A stretch of 64,000 nt of DNA from Chitinophaga sp. Cy-1792 (GCF_011752935.1 NZ_VWWO01000002.1:310001-374000); one strand, 5' to 3'; positions 6,539 to 16,602 are shown, numbered from the stretch's first letter. The notes: generated from the sequence alone by a model not told the origin. Program-made: numbers and translations.

Positions 6539-9500
6539 ATGAAAAATGTCATAAACCTGGCGACTTTACCGAAACTATTCCTGTACTTCATGTGCCTGAT
6601 CGGCTTTTCCACCGCATTCGCACAAACTAAACCGGCCCACATCACCGGTACAGTTACCGGTGCAGACGGACAGAAAATTATCGGTGCCAACGTCATCCTC
6701 CAGAATGCCAAAGGCATTGGAGCCATTTCAGATGTAGAAGGTAAATTCTCCATCAACATCCCCGCAAATCACCCGCAGGGAAACATCACACTCCTCGTTA
6801 CCTTCATCGGTTACGATAAAAAAGAAGTAACACTCAACGCCAACCAATCTGATATCTCCATCCAGCTGGAAACAAGTTCCAAAGCACTGAATGAACTGGT
6901 AGTAACGGCGCTGGGTATCAAAAAGGAAAAGAAAGCAACCGCATTCGCCATCACAGAAGTGAAAGGCAGCGAGTTTACCAAAGCCCGCGCCAACAACATC
7001 GGCGACGCGCTCTCCGGTAAAGTAGCCGGCCTCAACTCTTCCTCCCTGGCCTCCGGCCCAGGCGGGTCCAGCCGCGTAACTATTCGTGGTACAGGTTCCC
7101 TCTCCGGTGAAACGCAACCGCTCTACGTAATCAATGGTATGCCGATCGATAACACCGCCAACAGCAGCCCTTCCAGCGGCAACGGTTCTATCGGTCTTAA
7201 CCAGGACCGCGGCGACGGTATCGGTGGTATCAACCCGGATGATATCGAAACCATTACCGTACTGAAAGGTGGCCCGGCAGCAGCCCTGTACGGCTCCCGC
7301 GCCTCCAACGGCGTTATCCTCATTACAACCAAAAAAGGCGTGAAACAAAAAGGTATCGGCGTAGACTATAACGGCACCTTTACCATGGAAACGCCTTCTG
7401 TTACACCAGACTGGCAATACGAATATGGTTCCGGTACCAACGGCAATAAACCACAGACAGCGCAAGACGCTATCAACGCCGGCCGCCTCTCCTGGGGTCC
7501 TAAAATGGACGGCTCCAACGTGGTGCAGTTCGACGGCGTAGCCCGCCCGTATTCTCCACAGAAGAATAATATCAAGAACTTCTACAATATCGGTAATACC
7601 TTCACCAATAGTGTAGCATTTGCCGGCGGCAACGAAAATACCAGCTTCCGCGCATCACTCTCTGATATGAACAACCACGGCCTGGTTCCTAACCAGCACC
7701 TGAATAAGAAAATATTTACACTCGGCCTGAACTCCAACCTGAGCAAACGCCTCAGCGCTGAAGGTTACGCCCAATATAATGTGGAGAAATCCCAGAACCG
7801 TGCCGGCCTGGGTGATGCTACCGGTAACCCTAACTGGGGTACCTACATGCTGGCTAATACCGTTGATATCCGCAATCTCAAACCTGGCTACGATGCCAGC
7901 GGCAACGAGATCAAATGGAATCCTTCGGAATTCGCTACCAACCCTTACTTCGCGGTAAATAAATTCCAGAACCACGACGACCGTAACCGCTTTATCGGTA
8001 ACATCGGACTGAAATATAATATCCTCGACAACTTCTTCGTTCGCGGCCGCGTGACACACGATTACCTCAATACCAGCTATGTAGGTATCGTGCCTTCCGG
8101 TACGGCGTATATGCCTGATGGTTACTATATCGGCAATACCAGCGTAATCAAGGAAACCAATGCTGAACTGACGTTCAACTACAATGGTAAAATCGCCCGC
8201 GACCTGTCTTTCACTGCACTGGCAGGCGGCAACAGACGTAAAGCTACCAGCGACGTAACGATCATGCAGGGACCTAAATTCTTCCAGCCTGGCTTCTACG
8301 ATCCAAGCAACGTGGTGAGTTTAACAACTTCAGTTACCAACGCACACCTGGCGACCAACTCCGTTTTTGCATCACTGGACCTGAACTATAAAGACCTGCT
8401 CTATATCAGTGCTACCGGTCGTAACGACTGGTTCTCCACACTGGCAATGAACAGCAATAATATCTTCTATCCTTCTGTAGGCGCCAGCTTCCTGTTATCT
8501 CAGGCTGTGGCTATGCCGGCATGGGTAAACTACGCGAAGATCAGAAGCTCCTGGGCACAGGTAGGTGGTGGCGCTCCACAGCCTTATGCGCTCAACCAAA
8601 CCTATAGCATGGTGCCAGGCGGTGGTCACCTCAACCAGCCACTGCAAACACCTACGCAAACAGGTAACAGCACCACTTCCGGTCTGCTGCAGGCGCCTAA
8701 TCCTAACCTGAAACCATATACGTCTACCACTGCGGAAATTGGTCTGGAAGGCCGATTCCTCAACAGCAGACTTGGTTTCGACCTGACCTTCTACCAGCGT
8801 AAAACTTCCAATGATATCATGCAGGTATCTGTGTCTCCGGCCAGCGGCTACAACTACGCTTATCTCAACGTAGGCGCCATGAGCAACAAAGGCCTGGAAC
8901 TCCTCGTCACTGCTACACCATACGTAAACAAGAATTTCTCCTGGGATGTAAGCTTCAACGCTGCGTATAACCGTAACCGTGTAGATGCCCTCAATGGCCT
9001 GGATAACCTCATCCTGGACCAGAGCGTTAACAACTATGCATACCTCTATGCAGAAGTAGGCAAGCCTTACAGCACGATCATGGGATACAAAGTGAAGAAA
9101 GATGCACAGGGTAATACCATGTACGATAAGAGTACCGGTTATGAATTGAAATCAGATCTTACCAGTCTGGGTACCGGTATCTCTCCATACACCGGCGGTA
9201 TCACCAATACCTTCCACTACAAACGCTTCGACTTCAGCTTCCTCGTAGATGGTAAATTCGGTGGCCACGTATATTCTGCTACTAACCTCTATGGTACCCG
9301 CTTCGGTTTAACCAAACTGACGCTGCCAGGCCGCGATAACGGATTGACAGTAACCGGCGTAGACCAGGATGGTAAACCGTTTACCAAAACATTTACCTAT
9401 GCTACCGGTTTACAGCAGTACTACGACAACTATAAAAATCTCTCTGAAAAATTCGTGTATGACGCCAGCTTCGTGAAACTGAGACAAGTTGTATTGACCT

Positions 9501-9706
9501 ACAACATCCCGGTACAGTTGCTGTCATTCGCCAAAGTACAGAATGCAAGCGTTTCCTTTGTTGCAAGAAACCTGTTTATCCTGTACAAGAATGCGCCGAA
9601 TATCGATCCTGAATCTACATTCACCAATAGCAGTGCGCAAGGATTTGAAATGTTTGGTGTTCCGCCAACAAGAAGCTATGGCCTTAACCTGAATGTTAAA
9701 TTCTAA
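6539..9706 (+). CDS. SusC-like TonB-dependent outer-membrane transporter (PUL 1)
   Basis: 1055 residues. After a signal peptide ending ...STAFAQ comes a carboxypeptidase-D-like domain (ITGTVTGADGQKIIGANVIL...SDVEGKFSINIP, about 35-115), a TonB-box-like segment LNELVVTALGIKKEKKA, the plug (GKVAGLNSSS, PLYVINGMPID, DPDDIETITVLKGG-type motif as NPDDIETITVLKGGPAAALYGS) and a 22-strand barrel ending in NLNVKF with terminal Phe. There is no STN domain, so signalling through an anti-sigma factor is unlikely. It imports oligosaccharides captured by the SusD partner encoded 21 bp downstream. Confidence 0.95.
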   Translation: MKNVINLATLPKLFLYFMCLIGFSTAFAQTKPAHITGTVTGADGQKIIGANVILQNAKGIGAISDVEGKFSINIPANHPQGNITLLVTFIGYDKKEVTLNANQSDISIQLETSSKALNELVVTALGIKKEKKATAFAITEVKGSEFTKARANNIGDALSGKVAGLNSSSLASGPGGSSRVTIRGTGSLSGETQPLYVINGMPIDNTANSSPSSGNGSIGLNQDRGDGIGGINPDDIETITVLKGGPAAALYGSRASNGVILITTKKGVKQKGIGVDYNGTFTMETPSVTPDWQYEYGSGTNGNKPQTAQDAINAGRLSWGPKMDGSNVVQFDGVARPYSPQKNNIKNFYNIGNTFTNSVAFAGGNENTSFRASLSDMNNHGLVPNQHLNKKIFTLGLNSNLSKRLSAEGYAQYNVEKSQNRAGLGDATGNPNWGTYMLANTVDIRNLKPGYDASGNEIKWNPSEFATNPYFAVNKFQNHDDRNRFIGNIGLKYNILDNFFVRGRVTHDYLNTSYVGIVPSGTAYMPDGYYIGNTSVIKETNAELTFNYNGKIARDLSFTALAGGNRRKATSDVTIMQGPKFFQPGFYDPSNVVSLTTSVTNAHLATNSVFASLDLNYKDLLYISATGRNDWFSTLAMNSNNIFYPSVGASFLLSQAVAMPAWVNYAKIRSSWAQVGGGAPQPYALNQTYSMVPGGGHLNQPLQTPTQTGNSTTSGLLQAPNPNLKPYTSTTAEIGLEGRFLNSRLGFDLTFYQRKTSNDIMQVSVSPASGYNYAYLNVGAMSNKGLELLVTATPYVNKNFSWDVSFNAAYNRNRVDALNGLDNLILDQSVNNYAYLYAEVGKPYSTIMGYKVKKDAQGNTMYDKSTGYELKSDLTSLGTGISPYTGGITNTFHYKRFDFSFLVDGKFGGHVYSATNLYGTRFGLTKLTLPGRDNGLTVTGVDQDGKPFTKTFTYATGLQQYYDNYKNLSEKFVYDASFVKLRQVVLTYNIPVQLLSFAKVQNASVSFVARNLFILYKNAPNIDPESTFTNSSAQGFEMFGVPPTRSYGLNLNVKF

Positions 9707-9727
9707 TCATCTCTAAAACAATTACCA

Positions 9728-11290
9728 ATGCAACTTTTTGCCAGATATAAATACATCGCATTGCTGGGCGCCGCGCTGGGACTCGCTTCCTGCGACAAAG
9801 GCTTTGAGTCTCTCAATAAAAACCCGAATGCATCTACCGATCCTAATGTCAGCTATCTCTTCTCTCAAAGCCTGTTGAAAGGGAACCTGATCTACGACAG
9901 GGCTTATTACTATACTTCCTACCTGCATTGCGGTACTTTCGTACAACATTATGCAGTGGCCAAGGAAATAGGTGGTTCCGGTTGCGGAGATAAATATGCT
10001 GTTAATGATATGTACCAGGGCTTCTATTTCAAGTATGCTTATCCGAATGCGATCCTCACGGTACAGGAAATTATCAATGCCTGTAAAGACCCGAAAGTAG
10101 CCGCTACGAGTGTCAACAAACTCTCTGCCGCACGTATCTGGAAAGTATTGCTGATGCAGCGTATGACCGACCTCTACGGTGATGTGCCTTACAGCGACGC
10201 TATGAAAGGCAAGGAAGGTAACTTCATGCCTAAGTATGACGCGCAGTCTGATATCTATGCCGATTTACTGAAAGAGCTGGACGAGGCTATCAAAGCCTTT
10301 GATCCTGCACAGCCTACCTATGGCAGCGCAGATTACCTCTTCAATGGTGATATCACCAAATGGAAAAAATTCGGTTACTCTGTGATGCTGCGTGTAGCCA
10401 TGCGCTTAACAAAGGTGACAGATGGTAAAATCGTAGTGAAAGACTGGGTACAGAAAGCCGCCAACGGTGGCGTGATCCTGGAAGGTACGGATAATGCCAT
10501 CATTAACTATAGTTCAGGTCCGCAAACCTACAACCAGAACCCGTTTGCGCTGGAGCTGATCGGACAGGACTACACGCCTTCTTCCAAAGGTGCCAATAAC
10601 ATCGAGTGGAGCAAGTTCAGCAAAACCTTCATTGACTACCTGAAAAATAATAATGATCCACGCCTGCCGGTACTGGCCGTAGTATGGAACAACGGTAATC
10701 CGGATACAACTTCCGCTATCCAGAAAGGGATGCCTAACGGACTGGATAATAAACCTGCGGATTTTGTAACTTATTCTGAGCCAAATCCGAATACTATTTT
10801 GAAATACGCCGCGCCTTTGTTATTATTAACAAATGCTGAAACAAACCTGCTGTTAAGCGAGGCCTCAGCACGTGGATGGGTAAATGGAGACGCTGCACAA
10901 TACTATAAAAACGGTGTTACTGCTGCTATGCGCAACATGGCATTGTTTGGCAGTGGCGGACTTATTTCCCAGGACAGGATAGATGCTTACCTGAACGCAC
11001 ATCCGTTTAATGCAGGCGGTACCTTTGCCCAGCAGATGGACCAGATCCATTCTCAGTTCTGGGTGGCACTCCTGGTAGACGAACAGGAATCCTACGCCAA
11101 CTGGCGCCGTACAGGCTATCCTAACCTCGTTCCGGTAAATTACCGCAGTAATGTTACCAATGGAACTATTCCACGTCGCCTGCCGTATTTAGCATCCGAA
11201 CAGGGTAATAATGCAGCCAACTATAAAGCTGCCGTTACCCGCCAGGGACCAGATCTTTTAACAACCAGAATGTGGTGGGATAAACAATAA
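9728..11290 (+). CDS. SusD/RagB-like outer-membrane glycan-binding lipoprotein (SusD_2 type)
   Basis: 520 residues. Lipoprotein signal with lipobox LASC (Cys at about residue 22), followed by DKGFESLNKNPNAST, the hallmark of the SusD-like 2 subfamily. TPR-like helical segments follow (ARIWKVLLMQRMTDLYGDVPYSDAMKG; ITKWKKFGYSVMLRVAMRL; LLTNAETNLLLSEASARGW), then NWRRTGYPNL near the C-terminus, where bound glycan-pocket residues usually lie. It forms the lid of the SusC channel. The stop TAA overlaps the ATG of the GH20 gene by one base, so the two are translationally coupled. Confidence 0.93.
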   Translation: MQLFARYKYIALLGAALGLASCDKGFESLNKNPNASTDPNVSYLFSQSLLKGNLIYDRAYYYTSYLHCGTFVQHYAVAKEIGGSGCGDKYAVNDMYQGFYFKYAYPNAILTVQEIINACKDPKVAATSVNKLSAARIWKVLLMQRMTDLYGDVPYSDAMKGKEGNFMPKYDAQSDIYADLLKELDEAIKAFDPAQPTYGSADYLFNGDITKWKKFGYSVMLRVAMRLTKVTDGKIVVKDWVQKAANGGVILEGTDNAIINYSSGPQTYNQNPFALELIGQDYTPSSKGANNIEWSKFSKTFIDYLKNNNDPRLPVLAVVWNNGNPDTTSAIQKGMPNGLDNKPADFVTYSEPNPNTILKYAAPLLLLTNAETNLLLSEASARGWVNGDAAQYYKNGVTAAMRNMALFGSGGLISQDRIDAYLNAHPFNAGGTFAQQMDQIHSQFWVALLVDEQESYANWRRTGYPNLVPVNYRSNVTNGTIPRRLPYLASEQGNNAANYKAAVTRQGPDLLTTRMWWDKQ

Positions 11291-13557
11291 TGAAAAAATC
11301 ATTCTTAATAGTTTTACTGACTGGCATAGGTTTTTATGCCAGTGCTCAAAGGAATCAGGCTGCACCCGCAGCCCTGATTCCTTTGCCTGTACAGGTACAA
11401 TGGGCCGGAAGCTCTTTTGTGATAGACCGCAACACCGCATTGGTGGCGGATGCGCAAACCGCTGATGCAGCAACGCTGCTGAATGCCTATATCTGGCAAA
11501 AGGCAGGCATCGTGCTAACAGATAAAGGAGAAAAACGTATAGTCCTTACCGTAGACAAACAGCAACAACTGCCACCGGAAGGTTACAAACTGCATGCAGA
11601 CGGCAACGAAGTGCGCATCACCGCGTACGATACGGATGGTATCGTACATGGTATTGCCACCCTACGTCAGCTGTGGCAGCCGGCCAACGGGCAACTGCTG
11701 GTTCCCGGAACAGATATCACCGACTATCCGCGTTTTCACTACAGAGGTATGCACCTCGATGTTTGCCGCCATTTCTTTTCGGTAGATTTTATTAAGCAGC
11801 TGATAGATCAGCTGGCCCTTTATAAGATAAATAATTTTCACTGGCACCTGACAGATGACCAGGGCTGGAGAATAGAAATAAAGAAGTATCCGAAATTACA
11901 AAGTATTGCAGCATGGCGCGACCAGACAATGATTGGCCACAAAAAAGAACTACCGCATCAGTTCGATGGTCAGCGTTACGGCGGCTATTACACGCAGGAA
12001 CAGATTAAGGAAGTAGTATCTTATGCAGCTACCCGCCATATCAATGTGATACCCGAAATAGATATGCCGGGTCACGCCCTTGCTGCCTTAAATGCCTATC
12101 CTGAACTGGGTTGTACAAAAGGACCATACAAAACTGCGCAGTTCTGGGGCATCTTCGATGATGTATTCTGTGCCGGCAACGACAGCACCTTCACTTTCCT
12201 GCAGGATGTATTTGATGAGGTCATGACCTTATTCCCATCACAGTACATTCATCTGGGTGGTGATGAATGCCCGAAAGTACGCTGGGAGAAATGTCCTGCC
12301 TGCCAGAAAAGAATGAAGGAAGAGGGCCTGAAAGACGAACATGCTTTGCAGAGCTATTTCGTTAAACGTATCAGCAACTACATTCAGTCCAAAGGCCGTA
12401 AGGTAATCGGCTGGGATGAAATCCTCGAAGGCGGCCTGGCACCAGGGGCCACGGTGATGAGCTGGCGCGGCGTGGATGGCGCCATTGCTGCGGCCAAACA
12501 GCAGCACCACGTCATCATGACGCCGGAAGATGAACTCTACTTCGATCACTATCAGTCCCTGTACCCGCAGGAACCGGTAGCTGCCGGTGGTTACACGCCA
12601 CTGGAAGAAGTCTATAATTACGATCCGCTACATGCCGCCGGCGATACCGCCTTGCTGCCTTATATCTCCGGTATGCAGGGCCAGATGTGGAGCGAATACC
12701 TGCCCACCGAAGCACACGCGCAGTATATGATCTATCCGCGGATGCTGGCAATGGCAGAAAGAGCATGGTCGCCACAGTCCACGCGCGACTACCACGGCTT
12801 TCTTACACGCCTGCGCGGACAGGAGTCATTACTGACCGGTAATAATATTCATCCTTCGGATGTTTATAATGAGATCAATTACAGATTAGACAGCGTCAGC
12901 AAAGGCGCCCTGCATATATCGCTGCATGCAGATGCAGCAAAAGCGCAAATCCGCTATACGCTGAACGGTATGCAACCCACCGCTGCCAGTAAGCTGTACG
13001 ACGGGCCTTTCACGGTTACTGCTTCCACAACAATCAGAGCTGCCTTGTTTGAAGGTAATCAGCAGGTATACCGGGAATTCAGCCAGCCGGTGATGGTGAA
13101 TAAATCTACCGGTGCTGCTATTACCCTGAAAGAACCACCGAATACAAAATATAACGCCAACGCAGCTACGCTGGTAAATGGCATTGTGGGTACACATCGC
13201 TTCAACGACGGCCAGTGGCTGGGTTTCAGCAAACGTGACCTCGATGCGGTCATCGATCTGGGTACGGCGCAGCCGATAAGAGTGGTGGCCACCAACGTGC
13301 TCAACTACCACTGGCAGAAGATGTGGGCGCCATCGTCGCTGGAGTTCCAGTATTCTGTGGATGGTGTACATTATCTGCCGCTGGCAAAAACAAAAACATT
13401 TTTAGTAAATGGTATCAACAACGTGCGCATACAGGTGAAGCCTGTGAAGGCGCGCTATATACGCATGGTGGCGGTAAACCGCGGGGTGATCCCTGCGGGC
13501 GAATACGGCGCCGGCGGTAATAGCATGCTGTTGTTGGATGAAATCATTGTAAACTGA
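11290..13557 (+). CDS. GH20 beta-N-acetylhexosaminidase with chitobiase-C and F5/8-type C domains
   Basis: 755 residues. Signal peptide MKKSFLIVLLTGIGFYASAQ; GH20b domain (about 25-150); catalytic barrel from YRGMHLDVCRHFF with NNFHWHLTDDQGWRIEI, PEIDMPGHA, and the catalytic Asp-Glu pair in LGGDECPK (D325/E326), as required for the substrate-assisted acetamido mechanism. The barrel ends around MLAMAERAWSP. It is followed by a chitobiase-type C-terminal domain (ALHISLHADAAKAQIRYTLNG...TTIRAALFEGNQ) and a discoidin domain (about 630-755). It removes terminal GlcNAc/GalNAc, consistent with chitin-oligosaccharide, glycoprotein or muropeptide use. Periplasmic or surface-exposed. Confidence 0.95.
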   Translation: MKKSFLIVLLTGIGFYASAQRNQAAPAALIPLPVQVQWAGSSFVIDRNTALVADAQTADAATLLNAYIWQKAGIVLTDKGEKRIVLTVDKQQQLPPEGYKLHADGNEVRITAYDTDGIVHGIATLRQLWQPANGQLLVPGTDITDYPRFHYRGMHLDVCRHFFSVDFIKQLIDQLALYKINNFHWHLTDDQGWRIEIKKYPKLQSIAAWRDQTMIGHKKELPHQFDGQRYGGYYTQEQIKEVVSYAATRHINVIPEIDMPGHALAALNAYPELGCTKGPYKTAQFWGIFDDVFCAGNDSTFTFLQDVFDEVMTLFPSQYIHLGGDECPKVRWEKCPACQKRMKEEGLKDEHALQSYFVKRISNYIQSKGRKVIGWDEILEGGLAPGATVMSWRGVDGAIAAAKQQHHVIMTPEDELYFDHYQSLYPQEPVAAGGYTPLEEVYNYDPLHAAGDTALLPYISGMQGQMWSEYLPTEAHAQYMIYPRMLAMAERAWSPQSTRDYHGFLTRLRGQESLLTGNNIHPSDVYNEINYRLDSVSKGALHISLHADAAKAQIRYTLNGMQPTAASKLYDGPFTVTASTTIRAALFEGNQQVYREFSQPVMVNKSTGAAITLKEPPNTKYNANAATLVNGIVGTHRFNDGQWLGFSKRDLDAVIDLGTAQPIRVVATNVLNYHWQKMWAPSSLEFQYSVDGVHYLPLAKTKTFLVNGINNVRIQVKPVKARYIRMVAVNRGVIPAGEYGAGGNSMLLLDEIIVN

Positions 13558-13573
13558 TAGTGCAGAAATACCT

Positions 13574-14881
13574 ATGTCGTTTTTAATTGTTGCTGCCTGC
13601 ATGCTGGTCCTCATTTTATTGTTGACCTGGGGGAAGATGAATGCCTTCATCGCATTTATGCTGGTTTCGATACTGGCAGGATTATCGCTGGGTATTTCTC
13701 CGGAGAAGATACCTGCATCATTACAAAAGGGGATCGGCGATACCATCGGCGGACTCCTGGCCATTATTGTGCTGGGTGCCATGCTGGGTAAGCTGGTGGC
13801 GGAAAGCGGCGCTGCGAGGCAGATCGCCAATACGCTGATGCACTGGCTCGGTGCCGGTAATGTGCAATGGGCCCTCATGATCGCAGGATTTATCATTGGT
13901 ATTCCACTTTATTACGGTGTTGGCTTCGTGCTGATGGTACCATTGATCTTCTCAGTCGTCTACCAATACAAACTACCGGCGGTATATATCGGCTTACCAA
14001 CGTTGGCGGCGCTATCCATTACTCATGGGTTTCTGCCGCCACACCCATCGCCCGCGGCGCTGGTGACACAGTTTCATGCCGATATGGGCATGACGCTGTT
14101 TTACGGCCTGATAGTGGCCATTCCGGCCCTGTTGCTGGCAGGCCCGCTCTTTTCGAAACTGCTGGTCAATATGCCATCGGAGCCGGGAACACTGTTTGCG
14201 CAAAGCAGTAATGAGGATAAGCCACTGCCCGGAAAAGCCAACAGCTTCCTGACAGCCTTGCTCCCGGTATTGCTGCTGGCACTCACTACTACATGCGGTC
14301 ATTTGCCTGCCTTACAGGGCAATCGCTGGGTGTTGTTTTTGGGAGATGCTCCCGTAGTAATGCTTTTGGCTGCGGTAGTAGCGGCTTTTAGTCTGGGTAG
14401 ACTGCAAGGGATGTCTATGAAGCGTGTAATGCAGATCTATGGGGATGCGGTAAAAGATATCGCCATGATTGTGCTGATTATCGCGGGATCTGGCGCTCTG
14501 AAGCAGGTGCTGGCAGACAGCGGTGTGAGTAATATGATAGCGGAAGCCATGGCTTCCTGGAATATACCGGTGCTGGTACTGGGCTGGCTGGCGGCCGCCC
14601 TGATCAGGGCCTGTGTGGGATCGGCTACCATCGCCGGACTCACTGCCGCAGGTATGATAGGACCGCTGATGTTACAGTCAGGCGCCAACCCTAACCTGAT
14701 GGTATTGTCCGTAGGAGCGGGCAGCCTGATGTTCTCACATGTGAACGATGCCGGATTCTGGATGTTTAAAGAATATTTTAATCTCAGTATAAAAAATACC
14801 TTGCTGTCCTGGTCCGTGATGGAAACGATTGTAGGCCTGGCTGGACTCGCAGGGGTATTGATACTGAACTGTTTCCTTTAA
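13574..14881 (+). CDS. GntP-family (gluconate/D-serine type) permease
   Basis: 435 residues, about 12 membrane segments, starting SFLIVAACMLVLILLLTW. Family marks include GGLLAIIVLGAMLGKLVAESGAA, IGIPLYYGVGFVLMVPLIF, and the signature HGFLPPHPSPAALV; later GSGALKQVLADSGVSN and ACVGSATIAGLTAAGMIGPL. GntP members are H+ symporters for gluconate and related sugar acids; the DsdX branch carries D-serine, so substrate cannot be assigned from sequence by eye. It lies 16 bp after the GH20 gene and presumably brings a PUL 1 breakdown product across the inner membrane. Confidence 0.92.
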   Translation: MSFLIVAACMLVLILLLTWGKMNAFIAFMLVSILAGLSLGISPEKIPASLQKGIGDTIGGLLAIIVLGAMLGKLVAESGAARQIANTLMHWLGAGNVQWALMIAGFIIGIPLYYGVGFVLMVPLIFSVVYQYKLPAVYIGLPTLAALSITHGFLPPHPSPAALVTQFHADMGMTLFYGLIVAIPALLLAGPLFSKLLVNMPSEPGTLFAQSSNEDKPLPGKANSFLTALLPVLLLALTTTCGHLPALQGNRWVLFLGDAPVVMLLAAVVAAFSLGRLQGMSMKRVMQIYGDAVKDIAMIVLIIAGSGALKQVLADSGVSNMIAEAMASWNIPVLVLGWLAAALIRACVGSATIAGLTAAGMIGPLMLQSGANPNLMVLSVGAGSLMFSHVNDAGFWMFKEYFNLSIKNTLLSWSVMETIVGLAGLAGVLILNCFL

Positions 14882-14922
14882 AAAGACATAAACTAAAACA
14901 ACAAAATAGTAAAAGACGTACT

Positions 14923-15393
14923 ATGGAACACAATCAAGCAGACGAACGATTTGCAGCCTTAGGCTTAAACTTACCGCCGGCGCCGGCGCCACTGGGTGTT
15001 TATAAGCCTTGTCTGGTAGATGGTAAATATCTTTACCTCAGCGGCCATGGACCTGTACAGGACGATAAATCCCTGATTATCGGCCGTATCGGTGCTGCGC
15101 TGGATATGGAACAGGGTAAGCTGGCGGCCCGCCAGGTAGGCCTGACCATGTTATCTACCATTAAAGCAAATCTTGGTAGTCTGAATAAAGTTAAACGTGT
15201 GATCAAAGTGCTGGGTATGGTGAACTGTACACCTGATTTTGAGCGTCATCCGTATATCATCAACGGTTGCAGCGAACTGTTTGCCGCAGTATGGGGTGAA
15301 GAAAACGGTATCGGTGTAAGAAGTGCGGTGGGCTTTGGTTCCCTGCCGGATAATATCCCGGTGGAAATTGAAGCATTATTTGAATTATACTAG
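14923..15393 (+). CDS. RidA/YjgF-family protein
   Basis: 156 residues, longer at the N-terminus than classical RidA. Conserved parts: GKYLYLSGHGPVQDD, GKLAARQVGLTMLSTIKANLGSLNKVKRVIKVLGMVNCTPDF, and GVRSAVGFGSLPDNIPVEIEALFEL, containing the Arg and Glu normally lining the subunit-interface pocket. RidA proteins hydrolyse reactive enamine/imine intermediates made by PLP enzymes acting on amino acids. Its place between a GntP permease and a dipeptidase suggests that amino acids, perhaps D-forms, are catabolised here. No PLP enzyme is in the operon. Confidence 0.9.
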   Translation: MEHNQADERFAALGLNLPPAPAPLGVYKPCLVDGKYLYLSGHGPVQDDKSLIIGRIGAALDMEQGKLAARQVGLTMLSTIKANLGSLNKVKRVIKVLGMVNCTPDFERHPYIINGCSELFAAVWGEENGIGVRSAVGFGSLPDNIPVEIEALFELY

Positions 15394-15401
15394 TAATTAT
15401 A

Positions 15402-15484
15402 CTGCTGTTTACCCTGTACGTCCGCCTGGAGATCCGCATCATCTGTATTTCCTAACGGAGGCGGGAGTCCGGGGTAAACAGCAG
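15402..15484. repeat. Long intra-operon hairpin between the ridA-like and dipeptidase genes
   Basis: CTGCTGTTTACCC (15402-15414) pairs exactly with GGGTAAACAGCAG (15472-15484). After symmetric 7-nt internal loops, CCGCCT pairs with AGGCGG. There is no T-tract. It lacks the C(GNA)G loop and the second hairpin of the paired-hairpin elements. It could stabilise or attenuate the transcript between the two genes. Confidence 0.6.
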
Positions 15485-15511
15485 ATTATATCTGCCAGAA
15501 AAATATAGGAT

Positions 15512-16582
15512 ATGTTTACAATAGATGCGCACCTTGACCTGAGCATGAATGCGATGGAATGGAACCGGGACCTGCGTCAGCCGGTAACGGCGATACGTAA
15601 GCGGGAAGAAGGCCTGACAGACAAGCCTGACCGTGCAAAAGGTGTAGTGGCGCTGCCTGAACTCAGGAAAGGCAATGTAGGCCTGGTAGTGGCTACACAG
15701 ATCGCGCGGTATGTGGCGCCGGATAATCCGCTGCCTGGATGGCATTCACCGGAGCAGGCATGGGCACAAACCCAGGGCCAGCTTACCTGGTACAAAGCCA
15801 TGGAAGCAGCCGGTGAAATGGTGATGATCAAAGACCTCCCCGAACTGGAAGCACATCTGCGTCTCTGGAACGATGGAACGCCTAACGATCACAAGCCGGT
15901 AGGATATATCCTGAGTCTGGAAGGTGCTGATTCTATCGTCAGCATCGACTACCTCGACCGCGCCTACGAAAACGGGCTGCGTGCCATCGGGCCTGCGCAT
16001 TACGGACCTGGCAGGTATGCCAATGGTACAGATGCTACCGGCCGGCTCAACGATCAGGGTAAGGCACTTATCCGCCGTATGGAGGAACTAAACATCATCC
16101 TGGATGCGACGCATTTATGTGACGACGCCTTCTGGGATGCCATGGAGATCTTCAACGGCACGGTATGGGCCAGTCATAACAACTGCAGGGCGCTGGTAGA
16201 TCATAACCGCCAGTTTAGTGATGAGATGATTAAAGCGCTTGCTCAGAAAGGGGCCGTTATAGGCGCAGCGCTGGACGCATGGATGATGGTGCCGGGTTGG
16301 GTCAGAGGAACATCTACACCGCAGGGAATGGGCTGTAACCTCGAAAAAATGATCGATCACATGGATCATATCTGCCAGGTGGCCGGCAACTCCTTGCATG
16401 TTGCCATCGGTACCGACCTGGATGGTGCTTTTGGAAAGGAGCAGTGCCCTTATGATCTCGAAACAATCGCTGACCTGCAATTGCTGCCTGCCATGCTGGC
16501 AAAACGTGGCTATGCAGCAGCGGATATTGAAAATATTATGCACGGCAACTGGCTACGATTGCTGCGCAAAGCCTGGGCTTAA
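15512..16582 (+). CDS. Membrane dipeptidase (peptidase M19, renal dipeptidase family)
   Basis: 356 residues, no signal peptide, so cytoplasmic. The binuclear zinc ligands of M19 are visible: H7-x-D9 in IDAHLDLS, Glu in LSLEGADSI, His in LDATHLCDDAFWDA and His in VWASHNNCRAL, plus the conserved Asp in GTDLDGAFG. M19 enzymes cleave dipeptides and are known for accepting a D-residue at the C-terminal position. Its position at the end of PUL 1 supports processing of peptide-bearing amino sugars. The stop is followed by paired-hairpin element 4 and a convergent gene. Confidence 0.92.
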   Translation: MFTIDAHLDLSMNAMEWNRDLRQPVTAIRKREEGLTDKPDRAKGVVALPELRKGNVGLVVATQIARYVAPDNPLPGWHSPEQAWAQTQGQLTWYKAMEAAGEMVMIKDLPELEAHLRLWNDGTPNDHKPVGYILSLEGADSIVSIDYLDRAYENGLRAIGPAHYGPGRYANGTDATGRLNDQGKALIRRMEELNIILDATHLCDDAFWDAMEIFNGTVWASHNNCRALVDHNRQFSDEMIKALAQKGAVIGAALDAWMMVPGWVRGTSTPQGMGCNLEKMIDHMDHICQVAGNSLHVAIGTDLDGAFGKEQCPYDLETIADLQLLPAMLAKRGYAAADIENIMHGNWLRLLRKAWA

Positions 16583-16602
16583 CCTCCCACTATTCTTTTT
16601 TG

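Noticed and set aside
6728..7465. 245-codon minus-strand frame inside the PUL 1 susC
   Set aside because: Cys- and Val-rich antisense shadow of a certain SusC gene.
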